A stretch of 64,000 nucleotides of DNA from Desulfobacteraceae bacterium UBA5616 (GTDB taxonomy: Bacteria > Desulfobacterota > Desulfobacteria > Desulfobacterales > UBA5616), in the NCBI GenBank assembly GCA_002423615.1, contig DIKO01000019.1:75300-139299 (forward strand). The letters are read 5' to 3'. Of the stretch, positions 7,166 to 16,246 are shown in pieces. The notes beneath the pieces are model-generated. The model ran no database searches. It was given only the letters and a program-made list of their open reading frames with translations, and was not told where the DNA came from. The number at the start of each line of letters is the position of its first letter. The stretch's first letter is position 1. The translations under genes and the position numbers were made by a program.

Positions 7166-9517
7166 ATGTTTTTTAAACAGACGGATGCAGGGATAGCTGA
7201 TAAAGTGCTGGTTCGTAAATTTCGATATCTCATACCGGGGGTGCTGGCGGTTGTTTTGGCAGGGGTTGCAGCCATTGCCGTTTACACCATTTATATGGCC
7301 AAACAGATCGATGCCCGATTTTCCTCCCACCGATGGAATATTCCCTCAACGGTTTATTCCGACACCACCCTGCTGTTTCCGGGTCAGTTCCTGAATCTGG
7401 AACTTTTCAAGAAAAAAATAAATCGGCTGGGATACCGGAGAGTATCTCACCCGCCCCTCCAAAAAGGTGAAATGCGGATTTCTCCGGATCGGATTGAAAT
7501 TTATCTTCACGATTTCAAGGCGTCGTTTTTTGACGCCAAGGGTTATCCTGTAAGCATAAACCTTGACCGCAACAGGATCTTATCCCTGACCCGCACGGAA
7601 AATGGCCGGGACCTTCCCCTGGTGGAACTCGAACCCGAAGAGTTGATGATGTTTTTCGGAAAGGCCAGAGAACGAAGGCTTGTGGTCCCGTTGAAAGAGG
7701 TCCCGGTCCATTTGGTTCATGCCGTTCTGGCGGCCGAAGATAACCGGTTTTACAGCCACCACGGCGTGGATTTCCGGGGCATAACCCGGGCGCTTTGGAC
7801 AAACCTGCGAAAACTGGCCATTCTTCAGGGCGGATCGACCCTCACCCAGCAACTGGCCAAGAATTATTTTTTAACTCCGGAGCGCACCCTTAAACGTAAA
7901 TTCAATGAACTGTTCATTGCCCTGATCCTTGAATTTTCTTACGAAAAAGACGAGATCCTGGAAATCTATCTCAACGAAATCTATTGGGGGCAAAAAGGAT
8001 CGGTTTCCATTAACGGTGTGGGAGAAGCGGCCAGGTTTTATTTCGACAAGCCCGTCACTGATCTTACCGTCCCGGAATCCGCTACGCTTGCAGCCCTCAT
8101 CAAAGCCCCCAACCATTATTCACCATATGTCGACATTACCCGGTGTTTGAAACGGCGCAATGATGTTTTGGAAAAAATGTATGATAACGGCTGGATAGAC
8201 GAGAACACCTTGAGAAACGCACTTCCCCAGCCCGTAAAACCGGCGGGCTACAGCGGATACAACCGCCAGGCCCCTTATTTTATCGATTATGTCGCCCGTC
8301 AGCTCGCCGACCTTTATCCTCCGGACATCCTGAGCAGTTTAGGCCTTTCCATGCACACCACGCTGGACACCCAGGTCCAGGAGGCTGCTGAAATTGCCCT
8401 GGAAAAAGGTCTCTTAAGTCTGGAATCCGCTAACCCCCGGTTGAAAAGGGATGACCCTGATAAAAAACTTCAGGGAGCCGTTATTGTCATGCAGCCGAAG
8501 ACCGGGTATATCCTGGCCATGGTGGGAGGCCGGAGTTACAACGCCAGCCAGTTCAACAGGGCCACCCAGGCCAAACGTCAGCCCGGAAGCGCCTTCAAGC
8601 CCTTTGTCTACCTGAAAGGTCTGGACAGGTTCACGCCGGTGTCCCGGCTTGATAACACACCCCGGGATTTTACGGTGGACGGGAGAGCCTGGCGGCCAAA
8701 AAATTTTTCAAACCATGCCCCGGCCACGGTAAGTTTTCGCGATGCGCTGGCTGGTTCACAAAATGTTGCCACAGTTCAAATCGCCATGGAAACAGGACTT
8801 TCGAAAATTGTTCAAACCGGTTCGGAATTTAACTTTTCGACCGCTCTTGCGCCTTATCCGTCTATGGCCTTAGGGGCCTTCGAAGTCATTCCCCTGGAGC
8901 TGGCAAGGGCATATTGCGTATTCGCCGCCGATGGATTCCAGCCTTTTCCGCTTTCTTTGAAGGAAGTTGAAAGCGAAAGCGGGCAGATTCTGCAGCAGCG
9001 TCATGCCACCATACGTCGGTTGATCGGTCCTGATAAAGCTTATATGATAAACGATCTCTTGAAGAGCGTGGTCGAAAAAGGAACGGCCGGTTCTCTCAAA
9101 CACAGGGGAATCCATTGGCCGGTTGCCGGCAAAACCGGGACCACCAATGATTCCAAAGACGCCTGGTTCATAGGATATACCCCGGACATTCTGGCGCTGG
9201 TATGGGTGGGGTTTGATGACGGCGATTCACTGAATGCCACCGGGGCAAAAGCGGCATTGCCCATCTGGGCTGATCTGATGAAAGCCATCCCCCAGTATAC
9301 ATCGGGGGAATGGTTTCAAACCCCTTCGGGTGTTGTCCGGCGAACGGTATGCGCCGAAAGCGGCAAGATAGCCGTTTTCGGCCGTTGCCCTCACCCCGTG
9401 GTTGAAGTTTTCCTGGAACGTCAGGTCCCGATGACCCAGTGCCCCATTCACCCGCGGCTGAATTTTTTTGAAGAGATTTGGAAAGGAATCATTAATTTTG
9501 ACCCGTTGCATCCTTAA
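7166..9517 (+). CDS. mrcB: Class A penicillin-binding protein (PBP1b-like)
   Basis: A bifunctional peptidoglycan glycosyltransferase/transpeptidase anchored in the inner membrane. A single membrane segment at about residues 22-43 is followed by a UB2H-like region and a GT51 domain with catalytic glutamate E191 (AAEDNRFYSHHGVD) and QGGSTLTQQLAKN. The transpeptidase domain has the SxxK serine at S475 (QPGSAFKPF), SQN at 531-533 and KTGT at 656. The 783 residues and the presence of a UB2H-like region favour a PBP1b-type enzyme over PBP1a. The ribosome site before the ATG is weak. The next lipoprotein gene overlaps its 3' end, but no similarity to known PBP activators was established. Confidence 0.9.
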   Translation: MFFKQTDAGIADKVLVRKFRYLIPGVLAVVLAGVAAIAVYTIYMAKQIDARFSSHRWNIPSTVYSDTTLLFPGQFLNLELFKKKINRLGYRRVSHPPLQKGEMRISPDRIEIYLHDFKASFFDAKGYPVSINLDRNRILSLTRTENGRDLPLVELEPEELMMFFGKARERRLVVPLKEVPVHLVHAVLAAEDNRFYSHHGVDFRGITRALWTNLRKLAILQGGSTLTQQLAKNYFLTPERTLKRKFNELFIALILEFSYEKDEILEIYLNEIYWGQKGSVSINGVGEAARFYFDKPVTDLTVPESATLAALIKAPNHYSPYVDITRCLKRRNDVLEKMYDNGWIDENTLRNALPQPVKPAGYSGYNRQAPYFIDYVARQLADLYPPDILSSLGLSMHTTLDTQVQEAAEIALEKGLLSLESANPRLKRDDPDKKLQGAVIVMQPKTGYILAMVGGRSYNASQFNRATQAKRQPGSAFKPFVYLKGLDRFTPVSRLDNTPRDFTVDGRAWRPKNFSNHAPATVSFRDALAGSQNVATVQIAMETGLSKIVQTGSEFNFSTALAPYPSMALGAFEVIPLELARAYCVFAADGFQPFPLSLKEVESESGQILQQRHATIRRLIGPDKAYMINDLLKSVVEKGTAGSLKHRGIHWPVAGKTGTTNDSKDAWFIGYTPDILALVWVGFDDGDSLNATGAKAALPIWADLMKAIPQYTSGEWFQTPSGVVRRTVCAESGKIAVFGRCPHPVVEVFLERQVPMTQCPIHPRLNFFEEIWKGIINFDPLHP

Positions 9518-10016
9518 ATGGATTGGATTGTCCTTGATTTTGCTGATCGGTTCCGGCTGTGCCGGCACCAGCGTTATGCAACCTGCCCCGGTTCCCGATA
9601 AACCGGCTCCGGCCGTCAAATCCCGGCCGATCATCAAACCCAAAACCCGCGTGCCGGACACCGCAAAACCCGGGCCCTACCAGCTCGAAACACCATTGCC
9701 CGAAAGCCCCCGGAAAACCGACCGGCCCAAACCCAAGCCGACTCCGCAGCTTATCGCCAGCCTGACCCTTGTGGACCAGGCCCGGGTTCTGATCGATTCA
9801 AACCGGCCCGACGATGCCATCCGTCTTCTGGAAAGGGCCGTGAATTTACATCCTCAGAATGGTCAGACCTATTATTACCTGGCCGAAGCCTGGCTGAAAA
9901 AAGGCGATATCCTTCAGGCCGGGGAGTTTCACCGTCTGGCCGGTGTGTATCTTAAATATGACGGCGACTGGTCATCCCAGTTAAAGCTTCAGGAACAGAA
10001 AATAAAGGATTTTTGA
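9498..10016 (+). CDS. TPR-containing outer-membrane lipoprotein
   Basis: The N-terminus is a lipoprotein signal with lipobox LIGSGC, so mature protein is predicted to be lipid-anchored. A proline-rich, basic linker (about residues 25-90) leads to tetratricopeptide-like repeats near the C-terminus (DDAIRLLERAVNLHP, YYLAEAWLKKGDILQA). The TTG at 9498 is chosen because AAAGGA lies 10 bases upstream and it gives a compact signal peptide. An ATG at 9468 would overlap the PBP gene more deeply. The overlap with the PBP gene suggests translational coupling and possibly a cell-wall role, which is inference only. Confidence 0.7.
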   Translation: MTRCILKWIGLSLILLIGSGCAGTSVMQPAPVPDKPAPAVKSRPIIKPKTRVPDTAKPGPYQLETPLPESPRKTDRPKPKPTPQLIASLTLVDQARVLIDSNRPDDAIRLLERAVNLHPQNGQTYYYLAEAWLKKGDILQAGEFHRLAGVYLKYDGDWSSQLKLQEQKIKDF

Positions 10017-10019
10017 ATC

Positions 10020-11450
10020 ATGACTGCCTGCAATTCACATCTGAATGATCAAAACCTGATATCCCGGATCAACAGCCTTTTTAATCCGGAATCCATTGCC
10101 GTTGTGGGCGTGCCCAGAGGAATGAAAATGGGAAGGCTTTTTCTGACCGCCCTTATCGATCAGCATTATCCAGGCAAAATTTATCCCGTCAACCCATTGA
10201 CTGAGGAAATCGACGGCCTGAAAACCTACCCCTCCGTATCGGCCATTCCCGGAACCATTGATCTGGCAATCATTCTGGTTCCCCATGACCAGACCCTGCC
10301 GGTTATCCGGGACTGCATCCAAAAAAATGTAAAGGGAGCGGTTTTATTCACCGCAGGGTACAAGGAAACCGGAACCGACGAGGGAAATTCCCTCGAACAG
10401 GAACTGGTCCGCATTGCCCGGTCCTCCGGGATGCGGCTCATCGGTCCCAACTGCATGGGGTTGTATTCTCCGAAATCCGGACTCTCTTTCTTTCCCGAAC
10501 TTTCCAGAACCCCGGGGACCGTGGGCATTATTTCCCACAGCGGGTCCCTGGCAAACATCCTGGGGAGAATGGGCGGAAAAAGGGGGCTCCGGTTCAGCAA
10601 GGCCGTCAGTCTGGGAAATGAGTGCGATCTCACCGGCACGGATTTTCTGGGTTACCTCGGATGGGACCCGGACACCCGGGTCATTGGAACTTACCTGGAA
10701 AATATTCGGGACGGCAAAGCCTTTCTACAAACCCTGTTGGCGGTGTCCCAGAAAAAGCCCGTTATTCTATGGAAGGCCGGCATGACCCCGGAAGGCGCAC
10801 GCGCTGCGGCATCTCACACCGGCGCGCTGGCCGGCAGAAAAGAAATATGGGAGGCGGTGATCCGGCAGGGAGGGGGCATCGAGGCCATCGGTTTTGAGGA
10901 CTGGGTGGATACCCTGATGGCCTTTTCATATTTTCCTGAAAAGCTGGGAAAGCGGATGGCCATCATCTCCGGCCCCGGGGGTTTTGCGGTGGCTGCGGCG
11001 GAAGCCTGCGGCATGGCCGGATTGGGAATGGCCGATCTCTCTGTCCAAACCATATCGGAACTGGAAAACGCCATCGCCCGGACCGGCACCAGCGTTCGAA
11101 ATCCCATCGATATCGGGCTTTCAGGGGCCATGGACCGGGATACGGTTTTCCATGCAGCCAAAGCCTCGGCATCGGATGGAAACGTAGACGCCGTTCTGGT
11201 CGTGGGCACGGGCATGACGCCTGCGGACAACCGGATTTTTGCGGAAACCTTTGGAAAATTGCAACAGGAATACGGCAAACCCTTCATCCCGGTCGCCATG
11301 CCGGGTTTTGACGAAGCGGACAATACGGCTTTTTTCGAAGCCGGTCTTACGGTTTTTTCAAGCGTGGAGAGAGCCATGAAAGGATACGGCCGTGTGTGGC
11401 GGTATCAGGAATGGAAAAGGCGTTTTTGGGAACCGGGCGGGTTAGAGTGA
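10020..11450 (+). CDS. ADP-forming acyl-CoA synthetase, alpha-type subunit
   Basis: A 476-residue protein matching the alpha half of NDP-forming acyl-CoA synthetases: a CoA-binding Rossmann domain (FNPESIAVVGVPRG at residues 21-34), ligase domains with ISHSGSLANIL (171-181), and the phosphorylated-histidine motif ASHTGAL (H266). These enzymes interconvert acyl-CoA plus ADP with acid plus ATP. The ATP-grasp beta half is absent and no separate beta gene is adjacent, so it must pair with a distant subunit or have another role. It starts 3 bases after the lipoprotein gene, consistent with one transcript. Confidence 0.85.
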   Translation: MTACNSHLNDQNLISRINSLFNPESIAVVGVPRGMKMGRLFLTALIDQHYPGKIYPVNPLTEEIDGLKTYPSVSAIPGTIDLAIILVPHDQTLPVIRDCIQKNVKGAVLFTAGYKETGTDEGNSLEQELVRIARSSGMRLIGPNCMGLYSPKSGLSFFPELSRTPGTVGIISHSGSLANILGRMGGKRGLRFSKAVSLGNECDLTGTDFLGYLGWDPDTRVIGTYLENIRDGKAFLQTLLAVSQKKPVILWKAGMTPEGARAAASHTGALAGRKEIWEAVIRQGGGIEAIGFEDWVDTLMAFSYFPEKLGKRMAIISGPGGFAVAAAEACGMAGLGMADLSVQTISELENAIARTGTSVRNPIDIGLSGAMDRDTVFHAAKASASDGNVDAVLVVGTGMTPADNRIFAETFGKLQQEYGKPFIPVAMPGFDEADNTAFFEAGLTVFSSVERAMKGYGRVWRYQEWKRRFWEPGGLE

Positions 11451-11527
11451 TGGTCCGATGCAATCCCTTTGCGGTAATAAAATTTCCTTGTGTTCCACGG
11501 ATAATATTTTATAAAAGTGCTTTAGAC

Positions 11528-12467
11528 ATGGATTATCAAAATTTATCCAAAAAAGAACTGATCAGTGAAAATGAGACGCTGCATTTTCAGCTCAACGAGG
11601 TGGAGGAAAAATACAAACTTTTTGCTGATAATGTATCCGACGTCATCTGGATTTTTGATTTCAATGAAGATCGATTTCACTACATCAGCCCTTTCATTCG
11701 ATCTCTTCTCGGGTATACGGGCGAAGAGGCGTTACATCTCAAATGGGAAGATATTGTCGTCCCCGAAGAGCAGGAAAAGTTCAGACATTTCGTAACCGAC
11801 ATCCTTTCCAGGATAAAAAGAAAAAAAATCGACCGGGACGAGGCCTTCAATCTGGAGGTGAACCAGTATCATAAAAACGGCTCGACCGTTTGGGTGGAAT
11901 TAAAGGCCAGTTTTTTATTCAAAAACGACGGGAAGCCCTATCTGATACTGGGCGTCAGCCGCGATATCTCCGACCGGAAAATGGCCGAAGAAAAACTCCG
12001 CAAAGCATATGCGGAACTGGAAAACATGGTGGAACAGCGGACGGCGCATTTATACGAGGCCAATATCGCCTTGAAAGTCCTCCTCGAAAAACGCGATAAA
12101 GACAAATCCGAACTTGAAGAAAAAGTGGGGCTGAATTTAAGGGACCTGGTTTTGCCCAACCTGGAAAAACTTAAAAAATTGTGAACGAAAAAACAACAGC
12201 AGGCGTATCTGAATATTCTTGAAGAAAACATCAAGGATATTATCTCGCCTTTGATCCGAAGCCTGTCCATGAAATACCTGAAATTTTCCCCGAGCGAAAT
12301 TCAGGTGGGTCAATCTCATCAGCAAGGGAAAGAGCAACAAGGAAATTTCGGAATTAATGCATATTTCTCTGAGGACAGTGGAATTCCACCGGCGCAATAT
12401 CCGGCAGAAGCTCGGGATTAAAAACAAAAAAATCAATCTGCGGACCTACCTCTCCTCCATCCGGTAG
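11528..12467 (+). pseudogene. PAS-LuxR transcriptional regulator, disrupted
   Basis: An intact first part (219 codons from ATG 11528) holds a coiled N-terminus, a PAS domain (KYKLFADNVSDVIWIFDF, ending ILGVSRDISDRKMAEE) and a coiled coil. A TGA at 12182-12184 interrupts it. The same frame then continues as QAYLNILEENIKDIISP, and after one extra base near 12311 a third segment encodes a LuxR-type helix-turn-helix (KSNKEISELM, SLRTVEFHRRNIRQKLGIK) ending at TAG 12465-12467. The normal gene would be a PAS-sensing DNA-binding regulator. The TGA could derive from GGA by one substitution. It is either decayed or carries assembly errors. Confidence 0.8.
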
Positions 12468-12509
12468 GTCAGGCGGTCCATTGACCGCTCATCCGATTAT
12501 TAATTGGTA

Positions 12510-12538
12510 TTGACTTATATTTTCTAAAAATTTAAATA
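12510..12538 (+). promoter_or_regulatory. Candidate sigma-70 promoter for the 12654 activator
   Basis: TTGACT at 12510-12515 and TAAATA at 12533-12538 are spaced by 17 bases. The -35 is good and the -10 only fair. It lies 115 bases before the regulator start in an AT-rich stretch that holds nothing else recognisable. Confidence 0.4.
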
Positions 12539-12653
12539 AGGCCATGTAAAGCAGACGAAATTTCATTTTTTCGGGTTAATATCTCAATGACGGGTCCTTT
12601 AAACGTCCTCTTCAAAAGTATTTGGTCCGGCAAAAACATTCCAGCGAGGTGTA

Positions 12654-15600
12654 ATGGTTCCAGCAATCGCTTCCGCCGCCTCCCAAGCCCCCGATAACGA
12701 ATATCACCTGGCGGGGCTCCTGGCGCTGTTTGAAGATGATTTTTCCATAGACTGGGTCATCGAAATTTCAGGGTGGAAGGCAACCGATATACTTGAAGTA
12801 CTGGACGAACTGGACCAGAATGATATCATTGAAAAAAAAAGACCCGGGGTTTATCATTTCAAACATCAGCAGAAACGCCTTCAGTTGCTCTCAACCGTTC
12901 GGCCGGATGAAAAAGAAAAACTTCATCGTTCCATTTCCGAAATTTTATTCAGAGACATAAAGGATGAAAACGAGGCCAATCTTAAAGCGGCCGGTCATCT
13001 TTTAAACCTCAAAAACGATGAAAACGGATGCCGCCATCTTCTTGCCGCAGGAAATATCCATCGAAAATCCCACCAGTATCAGAAAGCGCTCAAATGCTAC
13101 CAGAAAGTGATTATCGATCTGGATCAGGAAGAGAGCGATGCCGCTTATGATCTCTTTATCAAATCCGCCATCGGGTATACCCGGGTGTTTATGGTGGACT
13201 CTGAGATAGGGTCCGCCGTGCCGTTGCTGAAAAGGGCCATCCGTAAGGCGGAGAGCAGAAATGCCGCGGCCGATGTCGCGCTGCTCAAGATGAATCTTGC
13301 CCTGTCGGAATGGCTTTGCACGGATATCGATACGGCCATTGAACACTTCAATGAAGGATGGGCCCTGGCCCAGACTCTGGACGACCCCGATCTCAAGGGA
13401 AAAACATTCCTTTTCAAAAGCTTTTTCCTGTTCATCCAGGGGAAAATCCGGGAGGTTGTTCAGAATTGCGAAAAAATTCATTCCGATATCGATAAATACC
13501 CCCGGAACGGGTTTCCCCTGATGGCCGCCAATACCATCGCCACCTGCTATGCCTACAACGGCCAGATCCAGAGAGGAATGGCCATGCTGGAAGCTCTTTA
13601 CGATCAGTATCGGAATAACGGCAACTTTTATGCCTCATGTAATACGGGTTTGATGATCGGCAGCGTTTTCATCGAACTGGGACGGCTTACCGAGGCGATC
13701 CAGCATCTTGAATTTTCCCTTGAAAAAGCGGTTCAGACCTCCAACAACCTTCACATCAGCCTGATCCACCTTAAACTGGCCTATGCCCAATACCGGAACA
13801 ACAAAATCGAAAAATCCCTTGAACACCTGAGAGCCGCCTTAAAATTACGCCGGAAAAAAAACATCACCAACAAATATAACACTTACCATAACTCAGAACT
13901 CTTCTGGGCCATGGACCTGGGGGATTATCCGGCCATCGAGGATTTTTCCATTGATGAGGAAATCAGCCGTGCCCAGGAAAGCAAAAACATCCTGGTCAAA
14001 GGCATCGCCTATCGATATCGGGCATTAATGGAAGAACGAAAACAGGGAACCCGGGAAAATATTTTAGATCTCATGCTGATGTCGGAAAAATTCCTCGAAG
14101 AATCAGGGCACGAGATTCAGCTGGCCAGAACACGGATGGAAACGGCGCGCTTATATCTTTCCATGGGGATGGTGAAAAAGGCCAGACAGGTCATTCGGAA
14201 AAGCAGTGAAATTCTCAATCATTTCATGCAACATCAGGTCCCGGACAACCTCCGCTTTCTCCTCAAGGACATGCAGACGGACAAACGTCTGATTGAAGAG
14301 ATCATGAAGCTCGGCCAGGGCCTGGCGGCCATCGACAATCTCCGGGACCTCCTCCGTCAGATTCTGGCCGTGGTGAATCAGATCACAGGGGCTGAACGCG
14401 GGGCCGTATTCCTGGTCTCTGGAGAGGACGGCAACGCTGAAGTCATTTTAAGGGGAGCCAGAAACCTGACGGTCGACGATATTGCGCGGTCTGATTTTTC
14501 TTCATCCATGGACATGATCAAAAAATCCGTTTCAACCGGGGAGCCGCAGGTTTACCTGACTTCACCCCCCGCGAAAGTGGATTTGATGAAAAAGAAGGAA
14601 ATTCATTCCCGGATCTGTGTACCGATGAAAATACGGGAAACGATCATCGGTGTTCTTTACGTGGACAACCGGATATTTCCCAGTGCATTTAAAAAATCGG
14701 ACATCAAGATTCTCCATTTCTTTTCCGTTGCTGCCGCCATCGCCCTGGAAAACGCACGGATGAGGCAAGAAAATCAGGCCCTGATCCACCGGCTTGAGGA
14801 AGAACGCCAATGCATGGAGAAGAAGGGCGACCATCAGCACTGTGTCGTGGAATTCATCGGCAAAAGCGAGGCCGTTCGACAGGTATTGAAAAACACCGAA
14901 AAGGTGGCCACAACCGATGCCTCGGTTTTGGTTCTCGGAGAAACGGGTGTCGGCAAGGAACTCATCGCCGCCGCCATCCACAACCGCAGCCTGCGCAGTC
15001 AGAATGCCTTTATCCGCGTCAACTGCAGCGCCTTCCCGGAAACCCTCATCACCAGCGAACTGTTCGGGCACGAAAAGGGATCCTTCACCGGGGCGATTGA
15101 AAGGCGCATCGGCAGGTTTGAGCAGGCCGACGGCGGCACCCTCTTTCTGGATGAAATCGGCGATATTTCCCATGAGGTTCAGGTCCGTCTGCTTCGGGTC
15201 CTGCAAAGCAGGGAGTTCGAGCGCATCGGCGGACGCAAAACCATTCGTTCGGATTTCCGCCTCGTTGCGGCCACCAACCGGGACCTGGAAAAGGAAGTCC
15301 GTGAGGGCAAATTCCGGGAAGATCTTTTTTATCGCCTGAATGTGCTGTCCATCCGGATACCGCCGTTAAGGGAACGCAGGGAGGACATACCCCTTCTGGT
15401 GGACCATTTCCTGAACCAATACGCGCGTAAACACGGCCGGCCGGTGAGTCGCATATCCGACAGCAACATTAAAAAGCTCGTCGCCTACGACTGGCCCGGC
15501 AATGTCCGGGAACTGAAAAACGTGATTGAAAGGGGTGCTATCCTGAGCTCGGGCAGGGACTTCAAGATCCCCGAATTCAACCGGACCCGCACCGCTTGCT

Positions 15601-15779
15601 GCGAACGCAGGAACGTTATCACCCTGGCGGAAAACGAAAAACGGCATATCATCCTGGCTCTGGCCCACACCAACGGCAAGATCCGGGGACCCGGAGGGGC
15701 CGCAGAGCTCCTCGATATCAATCATAACACCCTCTATTCGCGAATGAAGAAATTAGGCATCCGAAGGCCTGCTCTTTAA
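12654..15779 (+). CDS. Sigma-54 activator with TPR-rich sensor and GAF domain
   Basis: A 1041-residue bacterial enhancer-binding protein. A short winged-helix-like N-terminus (about 20-90) is followed by a long helical TPR-type region (about 115-530), a GAF domain (about 560-715) and an AAA+ core with Walker A GETGVGKE at 762-769. The sigma-54 contact loop is GSFTGA at 809-814 (usual GAFTGA, with A to S) and Walker B is [12 protein letters not shown] Fis-type helix-turn-helix closes the protein ([23 protein letters not shown]). The GAF and TPR parts suggest activation by a small ligand or partner protein. It stands directly before the sigma-54 promoter at 16027, its most likely target. GAGGTG precedes the ATG. 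Confidence 0.9.
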   Translation: MVPAIASAASQAPDNEYHLAGLLALFEDDFSIDWVIEISGWKATDILEVLDELDQNDIIEKKRPGVYHFKHQQKRLQLLSTVRPDEKEKLHRSISEILFRDIKDENEANLKAAGHLLNLKNDENGCRHLLAAGNIHRKSHQYQKALKCYQKVIIDLDQEESDAAYDLFIKSAIGYTRVFMVDSEIGSAVPLLKRAIRKAESRNAAADVALLKMNLALSEWLCTDIDTAIEHFNEGWALAQTLDDPDLKGKTFLFKSFFLFIQGKIREVVQNCEKIHSDIDKYPRNGFPLMAANTIATCYAYNGQIQRGMAMLEALYDQYRNNGNFYASCNTGLMIGSVFIELGRLTEAIQHLEFSLEKAVQTSNNLHISLIHLKLAYAQYRNNKIEKSLEHLRAALKLRRKKNITNKYNTYHNSELFWAMDLGDYPAIEDFSIDEEISRAQESKNILVKGIAYRYRALMEERKQGTRENILDLMLMSEKFLEESGHEIQLARTRMETARLYLSMGMVKKARQVIRKSSEILNHFMQHQVPDNLRFLLKDMQTDKRLIEEIMKLGQGLAAIDNLRDLLRQILAVVNQITGAERGAVFLVSGEDGNAEVILRGARNLTVDDIARSDFSSSMDMIKKSVSTGEPQVYLTSPPAKVDLMKKKEIHSRICVPMKIRETIIGVLYVDNRIFPSAFKKSDIKILHFFSVAAAIALENARMRQENQALIHRLEEERQCMEKKGDHQHCVVEFIGKSEAVRQVLKNTEKVATTDASVLVLGETGVGKELIAAAIHNRSLRSQNAFIRVNCSAFPETLITSELFGHEKGSFTGAIERRIGRFEQADGGTLFLDEIGDISHEVQVRLLRVLQSREFERIGGRKTIRSDFRLVAATNRDLEKEVREGKFREDLFYRLNVLSIRIPPLRERREDIPLLVDHFLNQYARKHGRPVSRISDSNIKKLVAYDWPGNVRELKNVIERGAILSSGRDFKIPEFNRTRTACCERRNVITLAENEKRHIILALAHTNGKIRGPGGAAELLDINHNTLYSRMKKLGIRRPAL

Positions 15780-15853
15780 AACCCTTTTATACGGAATTTC
15801 AAGGTGAGCGATGCATTTTTCAAATCAGGCTGTGGAGTCCGGTATCCCTCGAT

Positions 15854-15906
15854 GTCCGCAATCCCCGCCCCGTCGTTCTGAGGAGCGGGGATTGCGGACT
15901 AATTTT
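15854..15906. terminator. Long hairpin terminator after the sigma-54 activator gene
   Basis: A perfect 15-base stem (15854-15868 with 15885-15899, sequence GTCCGCAATCCCCGC) and a 16-base loop are followed by TAATTTT. It insulates the regulator gene from the operon starting at 16247. Confidence 0.75.
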
Positions 15907-15914
15907 CCATCAAT

Positions 15915-15948
15915 GCTTGATATTTCAATCACACCTCAAATATCAAGC
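15915..15948. promoter_or_regulatory. Dyad upstream of the sigma-54 promoter, candidate activator site
   Basis: GCTTGATATTT (15915-15925) and AAATATCAAGC (15938-15948) form a perfect 11-base inverted repeat with a 12-base centre. No T-run follows on either strand. The centre lies about 120 bases before the expected start at the sigma-54 promoter, a typical distance for an enhancer site bound by a sigma-54 activator. Confidence 0.55.
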
Positions 15949-16026
15949 AAAAAATGAACGCCCATCAGTGGGTTTGATAATCTTTATCTATCTGTTTTTT
16001 TGACACAATTCAACATTATCCGAAAA

Positions 16027-16042
16027 TGGCACATGATTTGCA
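16027..16042 (+). promoter_or_regulatory. Consensus sigma-54 (-24/-12) promoter
   Basis: TGGCAC at 16027-16032, five bases, then TTGCA at 16038-16042. The conserved GG (16028-16029) and GC (16040-16041) are separated by exactly 10 bases as required by RpoN. Transcription should start near 16053, leaving a leader of about 190 bases before the DUF1302 gene. No other supportable gene lies in 15780-16246. Confidence 0.85.
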
Positions 16043-16246
16043 TAGTATTTCGGGATTAATGTCAGCCAACATCGGCTTTATTCCCCTGTTGAGCGTCCCG
16101 AGGGTGAAAGTGTCATTCTTTCAGGCAATTCAATTAACGCATCGTTCATTTCTTTTTTCCGAATCTCGGCTTATTCACCGTGCATCTCATTGGGACAATG
16201 GGAAAACATAAAAACTATATCAACCACATGAAGATGGAGAAAAAAA

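Noticed and set aside
12182..12184. TGA as a selenocysteine codon in the PAS-LuxR gene
   Set aside because: The site falls in a poorly conserved linker, no SECIS-like hairpin was evident just after it, and a true frameshift follows at 12311.
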